From NCBI GenBank assembly GCA_038243995.1, contig JBBRTV010000031.1:1-64000 (forward strand): a stretch of 64,000 nt of DNA, written 5' to 3'. Each line of letters starts with the position of its first letter. The first letter of the stretch is position 1. Positions 8,531 through 16,879 of this stretch are shown here, piece after piece. The notes below the pieces were generated by a model. It was not told where the DNA came from and searched no databases. It was given only the letters and a program-made list of their open reading frames with translations. Position numbers and translations under genes: made by a program. This DNA is from Scleromatobacter sp038243995 (lineage in GTDB: Bacteria > Pseudomonadota > Gammaproteobacteria > Burkholderiales > Burkholderiaceae_C).

Positions 8531-9343
8531 TCACCACCACTTCCACCACGAGCTCTTCTTGCCGCCTTCGGCGTAGGCGCTGCCCGGGAAGTTCTTGTCG
8601 ATCACGCGTTGCGCGTCGTCGCGCAGCTGGGTCAGGCCCAGTTTGTCGTAGGCCGCCACCATGATGGAGAGCGCCTCGGGCGTCGATGCCGTCTGCGGGA
8701 ATTCGAGCACCGATTCCTTGGCGCGGTTCGCGGCGGCCACGTAGGCGGTGCGGCGCATGTAGTACGAAGCGACCTTCACTTCGTATTCGGCCAGCATGTT
8801 GACCGTGTAGTCCATGCGCTGGCGGGCGTCCGTGGCGTACTTCGAGTTCGGGAACTGGTCGACGAGCTGCTTGAACGACTGGTACGACTCGCGCGCGGCG
8901 GCCTGGTCGCGCTCCGACAGGTTCTGGCCCGACAGGTTGCCGAGGAAGCCGAGGTCGTCGTTGAAGTTGACGACGCCCTTCAGGTAGAGCGCGTAGTCGA
9001 GCGCGGGGCTGGAGGGGTGAAGCTTGATGAAACGGTCGAGCGTGGCGAGGGCCTGGACCTTGTCGGAAGTCTTCCAGTACAGGTAGGCGAGTTCGAGCTG
9101 CGCCTGCTGGGCGAGAATGGAGCCTGCCGCCTTGCCCTCGATGCGGTCGAGCGACTTGATGGCGCGGTCGTAGTTCTGCGATTCGACGTCGTCCATCGCC
9201 TCCGCGTAGAGCTTCTCGACCGGTGATGCGGCATCCTTCTCGGCCTGGGTCGTACCGCACGCTGCCAGGACTGCGACGAGCGCGAATGGCGCGATGCGCG
9301 ACCCGAGGGTGAGAAGGCGGCGTGTAGCAATCGAAAAGGTCAT
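8531..9343 (-). CDS. bamD: outer membrane protein assembly factor BamD
   Basis: Lipoprotein of the BAM complex that inserts beta-barrel proteins into the outer membrane. The N-terminus has basic and hydrophobic segments ending in the lipobox LAAC (Cys29). The mature part is built of TPR-like helices (AIKSLDRIEGK, LELAYLYWKTSDKVQAL, ALDYALYLKGVVNF, SYQSFKQLVDQFPNSKYATDA), as in BamD. The length of 270 is typical. It is divergent from rluD with 61 bp between starts, an order common in proteobacteria. Another BAM subunit, BamB, is encoded further along the window. Confidence 0.95.
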   Translation of the reverse strand: MTFSIATRRLLTLGSRIAPFALVAVLAACGTTQAEKDAASPVEKLYAEAMDDVESQNYDRAIKSLDRIEGKAAGSILAQQAQLELAYLYWKTSDKVQALATLDRFIKLHPSSPALDYALYLKGVVNFNDDLGFLGNLSGQNLSERDQAAARESYQSFKQLVDQFPNSKYATDARQRMDYTVNMLAEYEVKVASYYMRRTAYVAAANRAKESVLEFPQTASTPEALSIMVAAYDKLGLTQLRDDAQRVIDKNFPGSAYAEGGKKSSWWKWW

Positions 9344-9404
9344 TGGGCTAGGCGCGCCGCAGCGCTATGGTCACAGTGCAGATGGAAAGAAGCTCCGGAA
9401 TTAT

Positions 9405-10379
9405 ATGAGTCCCCTGACAGAACCCGATGCAGACCCCCGGCCCGACGAGGTCGAGCCCGACGACGAGGCGTCGGAGATCCGCAGTTTCCAGGTCGGCCTC
9501 GCCCAGCACGGCGAACGGCTCGACAAGCTCCTCACCGCCATCGCGCCGGAGTTTTCGCGCAGCCACCTGCAGAGCCTGATCGCCGACCAGCGCGTGCAGG
9601 TGGAGGGGCGCATCGCCACCAGCGCCTCGGCGCGCATGAAGGCCGGCCAGCGCGTCCAGGTCGAGCTCGTGCGACCCCTGCAGGACCTGGCGTTCACGCC
9701 CGAGGACATCCCGCTCGACATCGTCTACGAGGACGAACACCTGCTGGTGCTCCACAAGCCCGCCGGCATCGTCGTGCACCCGGCCGCCGGCAACTGGTCG
9801 GGCACCTTGCTGAACGGCCTGCTGTTCCGCGACCCGAACGCGGCGACGCTGCCGCGCGCCGGCATCGTGCACCGGCTCGACAAGGACACCTCCGGGCTGA
9901 TGGTGGTCGGCCGCTCGCTCGAGGGCGTCACCGGCCTGATGCGCGATATCGCCTCGCGCGTCGTCAGTCGCAAGTACCTGGCGCTGGCCCACGGCAGGCT
10001 GGCGACTGAACAGGAATCCATCGAGGCGCCCATCGGCCGCGACCCGCGCGTGCGGGTGCGCATGGCGGTCGTGTCGACCGGCAAGCCGGCGCGTACCGAC
10101 GTCGACCAGGTGGCCTATGCCGAAGGCATCGCGGCCGTGCGCTGCACGCTGCACACGGGACGGACGCACCAGATCCGCGTGCACCTCGCGTTTCGCGGCC
10201 ACCCGCTGGTCGCCGACGAGGTCTACGGCGGGCGACCGGCGCTCGACATGAAGCGCCAGGCGCTGCATGCGGCGCACCTGGCGTTCCGGCATCCGGTGAC
10301 GGGCGAGCAGCTTTCGTTCGACGCGGCGCCGCCGCCGGATTTCGCGCAGGCGTGGGCGCGCATCGCCGGAGAGGCGTGA
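9405..10379 (+). CDS. rluD: 23S rRNA pseudouridine synthase RluD
   Basis: RluA-family pseudouridine synthase; RluD modifies helix 69 of 23S rRNA (U1911/1915/1917 in E. coli). An acidic N-terminal tail is followed by an S4 RNA-binding domain (residues about 36-90: ERLDKLLTAIAPEFSRSHLQ...) and the catalytic domain with HRLDKDTSGLMVV (catalytic Asp159) and the C-terminal GRTHQIRVHLAF motif. The ATG at 9405 (MSPLTEPDA) is preferred because the in-frame extension upstream overlaps bamD and is Arg-rich. 324 residues is normal for RluD. Confidence 0.92.
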   Translation: MSPLTEPDADPRPDEVEPDDEASEIRSFQVGLAQHGERLDKLLTAIAPEFSRSHLQSLIADQRVQVEGRIATSASARMKAGQRVQVELVRPLQDLAFTPEDIPLDIVYEDEHLLVLHKPAGIVVHPAAGNWSGTLLNGLLFRDPNAATLPRAGIVHRLDKDTSGLMVVGRSLEGVTGLMRDIASRVVSRKYLALAHGRLATEQESIEAPIGRDPRVRVRMAVVSTGKPARTDVDQVAYAEGIAAVRCTLHTGRTHQIRVHLAFRGHPLVADEVYGGRPALDMKRQALHAAHLAFRHPVTGEQLSFDAAPPPDFAQAWARIAGEA

Positions 10380-10785
10380 CGCGGGTTCGATGCGAGGGCC
10401 GCGCGCCCGGCGCGGCGCCGGGTCGGCGCGGGCCGCCCGGCGCCGCCCAGACGGGGCCGGGGACGCGGGCGTTGGGCGGGACGAAGCCGCTCCGCAATAT
10501 TTCCGCGGACCAAACCCTGCATAGCGGCTACAATGTGCCATTCCCCTCCAGTCCGTGAGAACGTGACCCGCCGTGAAGGCGCCCGGTGACGCCGGAGCCG
10601 GAGCAAGGAATGGTGCTTTTCCCCCGGTCCGATGCGTGCCAAGCCCGCCGGTCCGCTGATCTGGAATCGCCCCCTGAATCGCGGTAGAGCATGGTGCAAC
10701 TCGCCTGAAAGAGCCGCCACGCCGCCGATGACACCGGCCCCCAATGCCTGCTGAATGCAGGCGGACACCCCGCAACGCCTCGTCG
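10380..10785 (+). promoter_or_regulatory. 406-bp gap and leader upstream of scpB
   Basis: No gene is visible in this stretch. TACAAT at 10529-10534 is a good -10 element but has no clear -35 hexamer at 16-18 bp. If used, it would give a leader of about 240 nt before scpB, with several short start/stop pairs and GC-rich inverted repeats. No known riboswitch or small RNA was recognised in it. Confidence 0.35.
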
Positions 10786-11844
10786 ATGAATACTCAGGAT
10801 GCCAAGCGCGTTCTTGAAACCGCGCTGATCTGCGCCAATCAGCCCTTGCCCCTGCGCGCGATGCGCAACCTGTTCGAGGACCAGATCGGTCCGGATACGC
10901 TGCGCGCGATCCTCGACGAACTGGTCCAGGACTGGCAAGGTCGCGGCGTAGAGCTTGTCGCCATCGCGTCCGGCTGGCGGTTCCAGAGTCGGCCGGAGCT
11001 GCGCGAGTTCCTCGATCGCCTTCATCCCGAGAAACCGCCGAAATATTCGCGCGCCGTGCTCGAGACGCTGGCGATCATTGCGTATCGCCAGCCGGTCACG
11101 CGCGGCGATATCGAAGACATCCGCGGTGTCATGGTCGGCAGCCAGATCGTCAAGCAGCTCGAGGATCGCGGCTGGATCGAGGCGATCGGTCATCGCGACG
11201 CGCCGGGTCGGCCCTCGCTGTTCGCGACGACGCGCCAGTTCCTGGACGACCTCGGCATCGCCACCCTCGACCAGTTGCCGACGCTCGAAGGCGGCCAGGC
11301 GCCGTCCGATGCGCTGGCCGACCTGCAGCCCAGCCTGCTCGGCGACGGCCAGGGCACGCTCGCGCTCGAGGCGCCGCCGTCGGACGAAGCAGCGGCCAAT
11401 GACGAGTCCGCGGACGACTCGACGGCCAGCGCGGGCGCGGCCGGCGACGGGCCGCCCGAGGGCGCCGCAGGCGTCCCTGCAGGCGACGTTCCGGACGTCG
11501 ACGGTGCCCCCCCGGAGTCGGCATTGCCTGGCGCGGCCGCTGCCCGTCCGGCCGAGCCGACGCTCGCGCATGCCGAAGCCGCGCAGGCCATGCGGCACGC
11601 CGAGGAAGTCGAAGAGGCGCAGGCCGTACCCGATCCGTCCTCCGGCGATCCGCGCGCCGCGGCCGAGGAGGGCGCCGGCGCCTCGCACGAACCCCCCGCA
11701 GAATCGACGCAGGCCCGCGCACACGATGCGCTCGGCCCCGACGACCGCTCCCGCCGACCCTATCATTCCGCGCCGTCCCCGGCGTCCCCGCCGACGACCG
11801 ACGCTGATGCTCCCGCATCTTCCGGCTCGCCCGAATCTCCTTAA
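10786..11844 (+). CDS. scpB: segregation and condensation protein B
   Basis: ScpB is a winged-helix partner of the SMC-ScpA (kleisin) complex in chromosome compaction. The N-terminal 190 residues carry the paired winged-helix domains, including VLETALICANQPLPLRAM and the conserved ETLAIIAYRQPVTRGDIE and GRPSLFATTRQFLDDLG. The remaining C-terminal half is low-complexity and acidic/Ala/Pro-rich, with no predicted fold, a tail longer than in most ScpB proteins. The ATG at 10786 (MNTQDAKR) is chosen since upstream codons are not conserved-like. rluB follows by 27 bp, consistent with one transcript. No scpA or smc gene is in the window. Confidence 0.9.
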   Translation: MNTQDAKRVLETALICANQPLPLRAMRNLFEDQIGPDTLRAILDELVQDWQGRGVELVAIASGWRFQSRPELREFLDRLHPEKPPKYSRAVLETLAIIAYRQPVTRGDIEDIRGVMVGSQIVKQLEDRGWIEAIGHRDAPGRPSLFATTRQFLDDLGIATLDQLPTLEGGQAPSDALADLQPSLLGDGQGTLALEAPPSDEAAANDESADDSTASAGAAGDGPPEGAAGVPAGDVPDVDGAPPESALPGAAAARPAEPTLAHAEAAQAMRHAEEVEEAQAVPDPSSGDPRAAAEEGAGASHEPPAESTQARAHDALGPDDRSRRPYHSAPSPASPPTTDADAPASSGSPESP

Positions 11845-11871
11845 AGATCACCTGAAACAAGGTCCGCTGCA

Positions 11872-14178
11872 ATGAGTCCTGATACCCCGGATGTGACGCC
11901 CTCGAACGCGTCGGCAGACGCCCCCCTGAACGTGCCGGCAACCGAGGGCGGCGACGCCGCGGTGCCGGCGGTGAAGCGTCCGCGCGCACCGCGCAAGACG
12001 GCCGTCAAGGCCGATGCCGCGATCGCCGAGGCGTCTGCCGAAGCACCGGTGGTGGATGCTGTCTCGATACCAGCCGACCCTGCGCCAGCGAACCCGGCGG
12101 CGCCGCGCAAGCGCGCCCGCAAGGTGGCCGAGGCGGCGCCGCTGTCCGAAGACGCGCCCTCCGAAGACGCGCCGGCCGCGGTCGCTCCGGCGGCGGAACC
12201 CGCCCTCGCGGTCGAAGCGCCGCGCGAAGTGCGCGAGCCCCGCGCGCGCGCGCCGCGCGCTGTCGCCCGGGAAGCGGTCGCACAGGACGACGTGGTGGCT
12301 CCGGCCGTCGATGCGGTCGGGGCGGTCGCGCCCGGCGACGCCGATGCGGCGTCGGCGGGCCCGGATGAGCAAGGCGAAGCCGTCGCGGCCGGGGAAGGCG
12401 CCGCTGGCGAGGGCGAGGGCGAGGGCGAGGGCCGGCGTTCGCGCAGCCGCCGCCGCCGCCGCGGTCGCCGCGGCAGTGCGGACGACGTGGCCGCCGACGA
12501 CGCTCCGCGCGCCGGCGCCGAAGGCGGGTCCGCCGACGACGCGGGCGACGACGCCCCTGACGGCGATGGTTCCGCAGGCGCGGACGGCACTGCCGCGCGC
12601 CCTCCGCGCGCGGATCGTCCGCCGCGCGGCGAGCGTCCGGAGCGTGCCCCGCGCCCCGCCGGCCCGGTGGTGGAGTTCGCCAATGCGGACGTCTCCGACA
12701 CCTTCGCCGGCGTGCTGTCCGGCGACTTCGACATCGACGCGGAAGTCATCGAGGGCGTTCCCGCCCTCCCGGCCAAGCGCGTGCTGGCGGCCGAGCCCGA
12801 TGCGCCCAAGCTGCACAAGGTGCTCGCGCAGTCGGGCATCGGATCGCGTCGCGACATGGAGCAGTTGATCACCGATGGCAAGGTCACCGTCAACGGCGAG
12901 GTCGCGCATACCGGCCAGCGCATCTCGTTCGGCGACGAAGTGCGCGTCGCCGGCCGCGTCGTCAAGCTGCGCATCGCGCCGCCGCCGGCACGCGTGATCG
13001 CCTATCACAAGCCCGCGGGCGAAGTCGTCACGATGGACGATCCGCAGCAGCGACCGACGGTGTTCCGTCGCCTGCCGCGCCTGCAGCACGGCAAGTGGCA
13101 GTCGGTCGGCCGGCTCGACATCAACACCGAAGGGCTGTTGCTGTTCACGAATTCGGGCGACCTGGCCAACAAGCTGATGCATCCGCGCTTCGGCGTCGAG
13201 CGCGAGTACGCGGTGCGCGTGCTCGGCGCGCTCGACCTCGAGTCGCGCCAGAAGCTGCTCGACGGCGTGATGGTCGACGGTCAGCAGGCGCAGTTCAAGT
13301 CGATCGAGGATGGCGGCGGCGAGGGCGCCAACCGCTGGTACCGCGTCGTCATCACCGAAGGCCGCAATCGCGAAGTGCGCAAGCTGTTCGACTCGGTCGG
13401 CATGGCCGTGAGCCGCCTGATCCGGATCCGCTATGGCTCCGTGGTGCTGCCCAAGGGCCTGAAGCGCGCCGTCTGGGTCGATCTCGACGAGAACGACGTC
13501 CGCCGCCTGCGCCAGCTCGCCGGCGCCGACACGACACCGCGCAGCGGGCCGCAGCACGACGATCGTCGCGACGATGCACCGCGCGACGGCCCGCCGCGCG
13601 ACGCCGCGCCGCGCCAGAACCCCCCGCGCGACACTGCCCCGCGCGACAACGCGCCCCGCGAAGGCGGCCAGCGCAACGAGCGTGGCCCGCGCAACGACAA
13701 GGGCCCGCGCACCAATGCCGGCGCCCCGCCCAAGGGGCGCGACCGCAACGATCGCGGTCCGCGTGTCCGCGATCGCGGCGAACGCCGCCCGGACGCACAG
13801 CAGGCCGGCAGCCCCGCGCCGTTCCGCGAGCCCGGCGATCCGAGCTTCATCCCGAACCCGCTGCAGCAGACCTTCGACCGCCGCGCGATCCAGCAGCGCG
13901 AGCGCCCGATCGTCGCGGACGACTTCGACGAAGACGGCCCGATCGGCCCGATCCCGAACCCGCTGCAGCAGACCTACGACAAGCGCGGCGTGCAGGGCAA
14001 CCGCAACGCCTTCGGCGGCGGCAAGGGTGGCAAGGGCGGCGGCGGCGGCGGCAGCAGCCCCAAGCAGCCCGATCCCCTGCAGACGGCGGTCGGCTATATC
14101 GGCGCCGACACCTTCCACAAGAAGATGAACAACCGCGGCGGCGGCGGCGGCGGCGGCGGCGGTCGCGGCCGCCGTTGA
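11872..14178 (+). CDS. rluB: 23S rRNA pseudouridine synthase RluB with long disordered arms
   Basis: RsuA/RluB-family enzyme that makes pseudouridine 2605 (E. coli numbering) in 23S rRNA. The enzyme core lies at roughly residues 308-545: an S4 domain (KVLAQSGIGSRRDMEQLI) then the catalytic domain with GRLDINTEGLLLFTN (Asp416) and GRNREVRKLFDSVG. It is flanked by a roughly 300-residue acidic/Ala/Pro arm ending in an Arg block (RSRSRRRRRGRRG) and by a roughly 220-residue Arg/Asp/Pro/Gly tail. The tail repeats PNPLQQTFDRR and PNPLQQTYDKR and ends in a nine-glycine run and RGRR. At 768 residues it is two to three times the size of the E. coli enzyme. The arms probably bind RNA, which is inference. 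Confidence 0.9.
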   Translation: MSPDTPDVTPSNASADAPLNVPATEGGDAAVPAVKRPRAPRKTAVKADAAIAEASAEAPVVDAVSIPADPAPANPAAPRKRARKVAEAAPLSEDAPSEDAPAAVAPAAEPALAVEAPREVREPRARAPRAVAREAVAQDDVVAPAVDAVGAVAPGDADAASAGPDEQGEAVAAGEGAAGEGEGEGEGRRSRSRRRRRGRRGSADDVAADDAPRAGAEGGSADDAGDDAPDGDGSAGADGTAARPPRADRPPRGERPERAPRPAGPVVEFANADVSDTFAGVLSGDFDIDAEVIEGVPALPAKRVLAAEPDAPKLHKVLAQSGIGSRRDMEQLITDGKVTVNGEVAHTGQRISFGDEVRVAGRVVKLRIAPPPARVIAYHKPAGEVVTMDDPQQRPTVFRRLPRLQHGKWQSVGRLDINTEGLLLFTNSGDLANKLMHPRFGVEREYAVRVLGALDLESRQKLLDGVMVDGQQAQFKSIEDGGGEGANRWYRVVITEGRNREVRKLFDSVGMAVSRLIRIRYGSVVLPKGLKRAVWVDLDENDVRRLRQLAGADTTPRSGPQHDDRRDDAPRDGPPRDAAPRQNPPRDTAPRDNAPREGGQRNERGPRNDKGPRTNAGAPPKGRDRNDRGPRVRDRGERRPDAQQAGSPAPFREPGDPSFIPNPLQQTFDRRAIQQRERPIVADDFDEDGPIGPIPNPLQQTYDKRGVQGNRNAFGGGKGGKGGGGGGSSPKQPDPLQTAVGYIGADTFHKKMNNRGGGGGGGGGRGRR
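12406..12432 (+). repeat. (GGCGAG)4 microsatellite inside rluB
   Basis: Four perfect tandem hexamers GGCGAG plus GGC encode an alternating Gly-Glu tract in the acidic arm of RluB, just before the Arg-rich block. Length change here would stay in frame. Confidence 0.85.
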
Positions 14179-14249
14179 ACTTCCCCGACCCGGGGGCGTC
14201 GAAAAGGCGAAGACCTTTCGTCACCACACGGGATCGCACAAGTCACACG

Positions 14250-14268
14250 CCCGGTCTAAAATACCGGG
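14250..14268 (+). promoter_or_regulatory. candidate ndk promoter with a dyad over the -10 element
   Basis: TAAAAT (14257-14262) is a plausible -10 element about 40 bp before ndk. It is embraced by CCCGGT (14250-14255) and ACCGGG (14263-14268), a perfect 6-bp dyad that could be an operator. No good -35 hexamer is present at normal spacing. Confidence 0.4.
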
Positions 14269-14302
14269 CTTTGCTCAGTATCAGCTCCAGGAGAATTCAA
14301 AC

Positions 14303-14728
14303 ATGACCATCGAACGCACCCTCTCGATCATCAAGCCCGACGCCGTCGCCAAGAACGTGGTCGGCCAGATCCTCGCCCGATTCGAAGGCGCTGGCCTGAA
14401 GGTCATCGCCGCGCGCATGATGCAGTTGTCCAAGGCCGATGCCGAGGCGTTCTACGCCGTCCACAAGGCCCGTCCGTTCTTCGGCGACCTGGTCAGCTTC
14501 ATGATCTCCGGCCCGGTGATGGTCCAGGTTCTCGAAGGCGAAGGCGCCATCCTGAAGAACCGCGACCTGATGGGCGCGACGGATCCGAAGAAGGCCGACA
14601 AGGGCACCATCCGCGCCGACTTCGCCGACTCCATCGACGCGAACGCCGTCCACGGTTCCGACGCTGCCGAAACCGCCGCCAACGAAATCGCGTTCTTCTT
14701 CGCCGGCCTCAACATCCACACGCGTTGA
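14303..14728 (+). CDS. ndk: nucleoside diphosphate kinase
   Basis: Housekeeping enzyme that balances nucleoside triphosphate pools by transferring the gamma-phosphate through a phospho-histidine. The sequence is the full 141-residue family length, beginning TIERTLSIIKPDAVAKN and with the active-site histidine in NAVHGSDA (His117). A good ribosome binding site (CAGGAGAATTC) precedes the ATG. It sits between rluB and rlmN, as in other Burkholderiales. Confidence 0.98.
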   Translation: MTIERTLSIIKPDAVAKNVVGQILARFEGAGLKVIAARMMQLSKADAEAFYAVHKARPFFGDLVSFMISGPVMVQVLEGEGAILKNRDLMGATDPKKADKGTIRADFADSIDANAVHGSDAAETAANEIAFFFAGLNIHTR

Positions 14729-14867
14729 GCGCGCGCAAGCCCGCCCGCGGAGCGTGCGCGGAGGGCTTGCTCAGCAGATCCACCCGCTGGCCGCGAGCCC
14801 GCAGGGGCCGCCCCCAGGGCGAACGTTCCCGCTCGGCGGGAAGGCGCATGGCGCCAAGGGTGCACAG

Positions 14868-16028
14868 ATGACCGACAACCTGCTCGACCTCGACCAGACC
14901 GCCTTGAAGGCGTATTGCGAGCGCGTGGGTGAAAAGTCGTTTCGCGCCACCCAGCTGTTTCGCTGGATCCATCACCGCGGCGTCGGCGACTTCGATGCGA
15001 TGACCGACCTCGCGCGCTCCTTGCGCGCGAAGCTCGCCGGCACCGCCGAGGTGCGTCCGTTGTCCGTGCTGACCGAGAAATCGTCCACCGACGGCACGCG
15101 CAAGTGGCTGTTCGACGTCGGCGCCGGCAACGCGATCGAGACCGTCTACATCCCCGAGGAAGACCGCGCCACGCTGTGCATCTCGTCGCAGGCAGGCTGT
15201 GCGGTCGGCTGCCGGTTCTGCTCGACGGGCCACCAGGGATTCAGCCGCAACCTCACGACCGGCGAGATCATCGGCCAGCTCTGGCATGCCGAGCACCGCA
15301 TGCGTGCCGAGCTGGGGCTGGGCGCCGGAGAGCGCGCGATCAGCAATGTCGTGATGATGGGCATGGGCGAGCCGCTGCAGAACTATGCGCAGCTGGTGCC
15401 CGCGCTGCGCATGATGCTCGATGACCACGGCTACGGACTGTCGCGGCGCCGCGTGACCGTCTCCACCTCCGGCGTCGTGCCCATGATGGACCGGCTGCGC
15501 GAAGACTGCCCCGTGGCGCTGGCGGTGTCCCTGCACGCGCCCGACGACGCGCTGCGCGACATGCTGGTGCCCATCAACAAGAAATACCCGATCGACGAGC
15601 TGCTGGGCGCTTGCGAACGCTACCTGGACGCCGCGCCGCGCGACTTCATCACGTTCGAGTACTGCATGCTCGACGGCGTCAACGACACGATCGCGCACGC
15701 CAAGGCGCTGGTCAGTCTCGTGCGCAACCGGCTGCCGGTCAAGTTCAACCTCATCCCGTTCAACCCGTTCCCCGAATCCGGGCTGAAGTGCTCGCCGCGC
15801 GAACGCGTGCTCGCCTTCGGCGCCGTGCTGATCGACGCGGGTCTCGTCACGACGATCCGCAAGACGCGGGGCGACGACATCGACGCCGCCTGCGGCCAAC
15901 TGGCCGGCGAAGTCCAGGATCGCACCAATGCCCAGCGTCGCATGACGCGCTCGATTCCTATCGTCGCGGCGCCGCCGCCGCAGTCCCCGGCCGTCGCGGC
16001 CGCCGTTTCCAGCTCTCCCAAACAGTGA
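14868..16028 (+). CDS. rlmN: 23S rRNA/tRNA adenine-C2 methyltransferase RlmN
   Basis: Radical-SAM enzyme that methylates C2 of A2503 in 23S rRNA and A37 in some tRNAs. The radical-SAM cluster motif CAVGCRFC gives Cys111, Cys115 and Cys118. The later DAACGQLAG segment near the C-terminus holds the second catalytic cysteine, and SLHAPDDALRDMLVPINKKY is a family signature. The ATG at 14868 (MTDNLLDLDQ) is used because the in-frame upstream part is a GC-rich leader without conserved residues. The protein is 386 residues long with an Ala/Pro-rich C-terminal tail. pilW follows by 11 bp. Confidence 0.96.
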   Translation: MTDNLLDLDQTALKAYCERVGEKSFRATQLFRWIHHRGVGDFDAMTDLARSLRAKLAGTAEVRPLSVLTEKSSTDGTRKWLFDVGAGNAIETVYIPEEDRATLCISSQAGCAVGCRFCSTGHQGFSRNLTTGEIIGQLWHAEHRMRAELGLGAGERAISNVVMMGMGEPLQNYAQLVPALRMMLDDHGYGLSRRRVTVSTSGVVPMMDRLREDCPVALAVSLHAPDDALRDMLVPINKKYPIDELLGACERYLDAAPRDFITFEYCMLDGVNDTIAHAKALVSLVRNRLPVKFNLIPFNPFPESGLKCSPRERVLAFGAVLIDAGLVTTIRKTRGDDIDAACGQLAGEVQDRTNAQRRMTRSIPIVAAPPPQSPAVAAAVSSSPKQ

Positions 16029-16039
16029 GTCGCCTACGC

Positions 16040-16879
16040 ATGTCTCTCGTCCCCCGGCTGGTTCGTTCGACACGTTGGGTGAGGGCCGCACTGGCGGTTT
16101 CCGGCTTGATGGCCGGCCTCGCCGGTTGCGTGACCACCGGCGGGCCCCCGCCGCGGGCCGTGAACAACGGCAAGGACATCGCGACGGCCTCCGACCAGAC
16201 GGACGCCGATCGCCGGCTGAAGGTGCGGCTGGAACTCGCGTCCGCCTATTTCGCGCGCGGCCAGTCGACCGATGCGCTCGACGAGGTGAAGCAGGCGCTC
16301 GTGGCCAGCCCCAACAACGCCGCGGCCTACGGCCTGCGCGGCCTCATCTACGCCGCGCTCGGCGACGCGTCGACCGCCGACGAGAGCTTCCGCCGCTCCC
16401 TGCAGATCGCCCCGCACGACGCGGACACCCTGCACAACTACGCCTGGTTCCTGTGCCAGCAGCTGCGCTATCCGGATGCGGATGCCGAGTTCGCGCAGGC
16501 GCTGGCCGAGCCGAACTACCGGGGCGCCGCGCGCACGCTGCTCGCGCAGGGCGTCTGCCAGGCGCGTGCGGGCAATCTCGCGGAAGCTGAGCACACGCTG
16601 TCGCGTTCGTACGAACTCGACCCGGCCAGCCCCACCACGGCGGTCAACCTGTCCGAAGTGCTGTACAAGCGGGGTCAGTACGAGCGCGCGCGGTTCTACA
16701 TCCGTCGCGTCAATACGAAAGAAGACCTGATGAGCGCGCAGACGCTCTGGCTGGGAGCGCGCATCGAGCACAAACTCGGCCAGGAAGAGCAGGTCCAGGA
16801 AATGGGGGCCCAACTGCACAAGCGTTTCGCGCAGGCGCCGGAGACATTGCTGTTCGAAAAGGGCAGGTTCGATGAATGA
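16040..16879 (+). CDS. pilW: type IV pilus biogenesis lipoprotein PilF/PilW
   Basis: TPR lipoprotein that helps assemble or localise the PilQ secretin in type IV pilus systems. The signal sequence ends in the lipobox LAGC (Cys30). The mature protein contains about six TPR units: YFARGQSTDALDEVKQAL, AYGLRGLIYAALGDASTAD, LHNYAWFLCQQLRYPDADAEF, ARTLLAQGVCQARAGN, VNLSEVLYKRGQYERARFY and so on. 279 residues is typical. The gene overlaps rodZ by 8 bp and follows rlmN closely, the conserved proteobacterial order. No other pilus genes are nearby, which is usual for this member. Confidence 0.9.
   Translation: MSLVPRLVRSTRWVRAALAVSGLMAGLAGCVTTGGPPPRAVNNGKDIATASDQTDADRRLKVRLELASAYFARGQSTDALDEVKQALVASPNNAAAYGLRGLIYAALGDASTADESFRRSLQIAPHDADTLHNYAWFLCQQLRYPDADAEFAQALAEPNYRGAARTLLAQGVCQARAGNLAEAEHTLSRSYELDPASPTTAVNLSEVLYKRGQYERARFYIRRVNTKEDLMSAQTLWLGARIEHKLGQEEQVQEMGAQLHKRFAQAPETLLFEKGRFDE

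Noticed and set aside
11848..14118. Long minus-strand frame opposite rluB
   Set aside because: Shadow of the rluB repeats and arms; composition is Ala/Arg-rich and no motif is present, while rluB has its catalytic core.
14136..14170. GGC run at the end of rluB as a regulatory repeat
   Set aside because: It simply encodes the poly-Gly part of the RluB tail and stays in frame.
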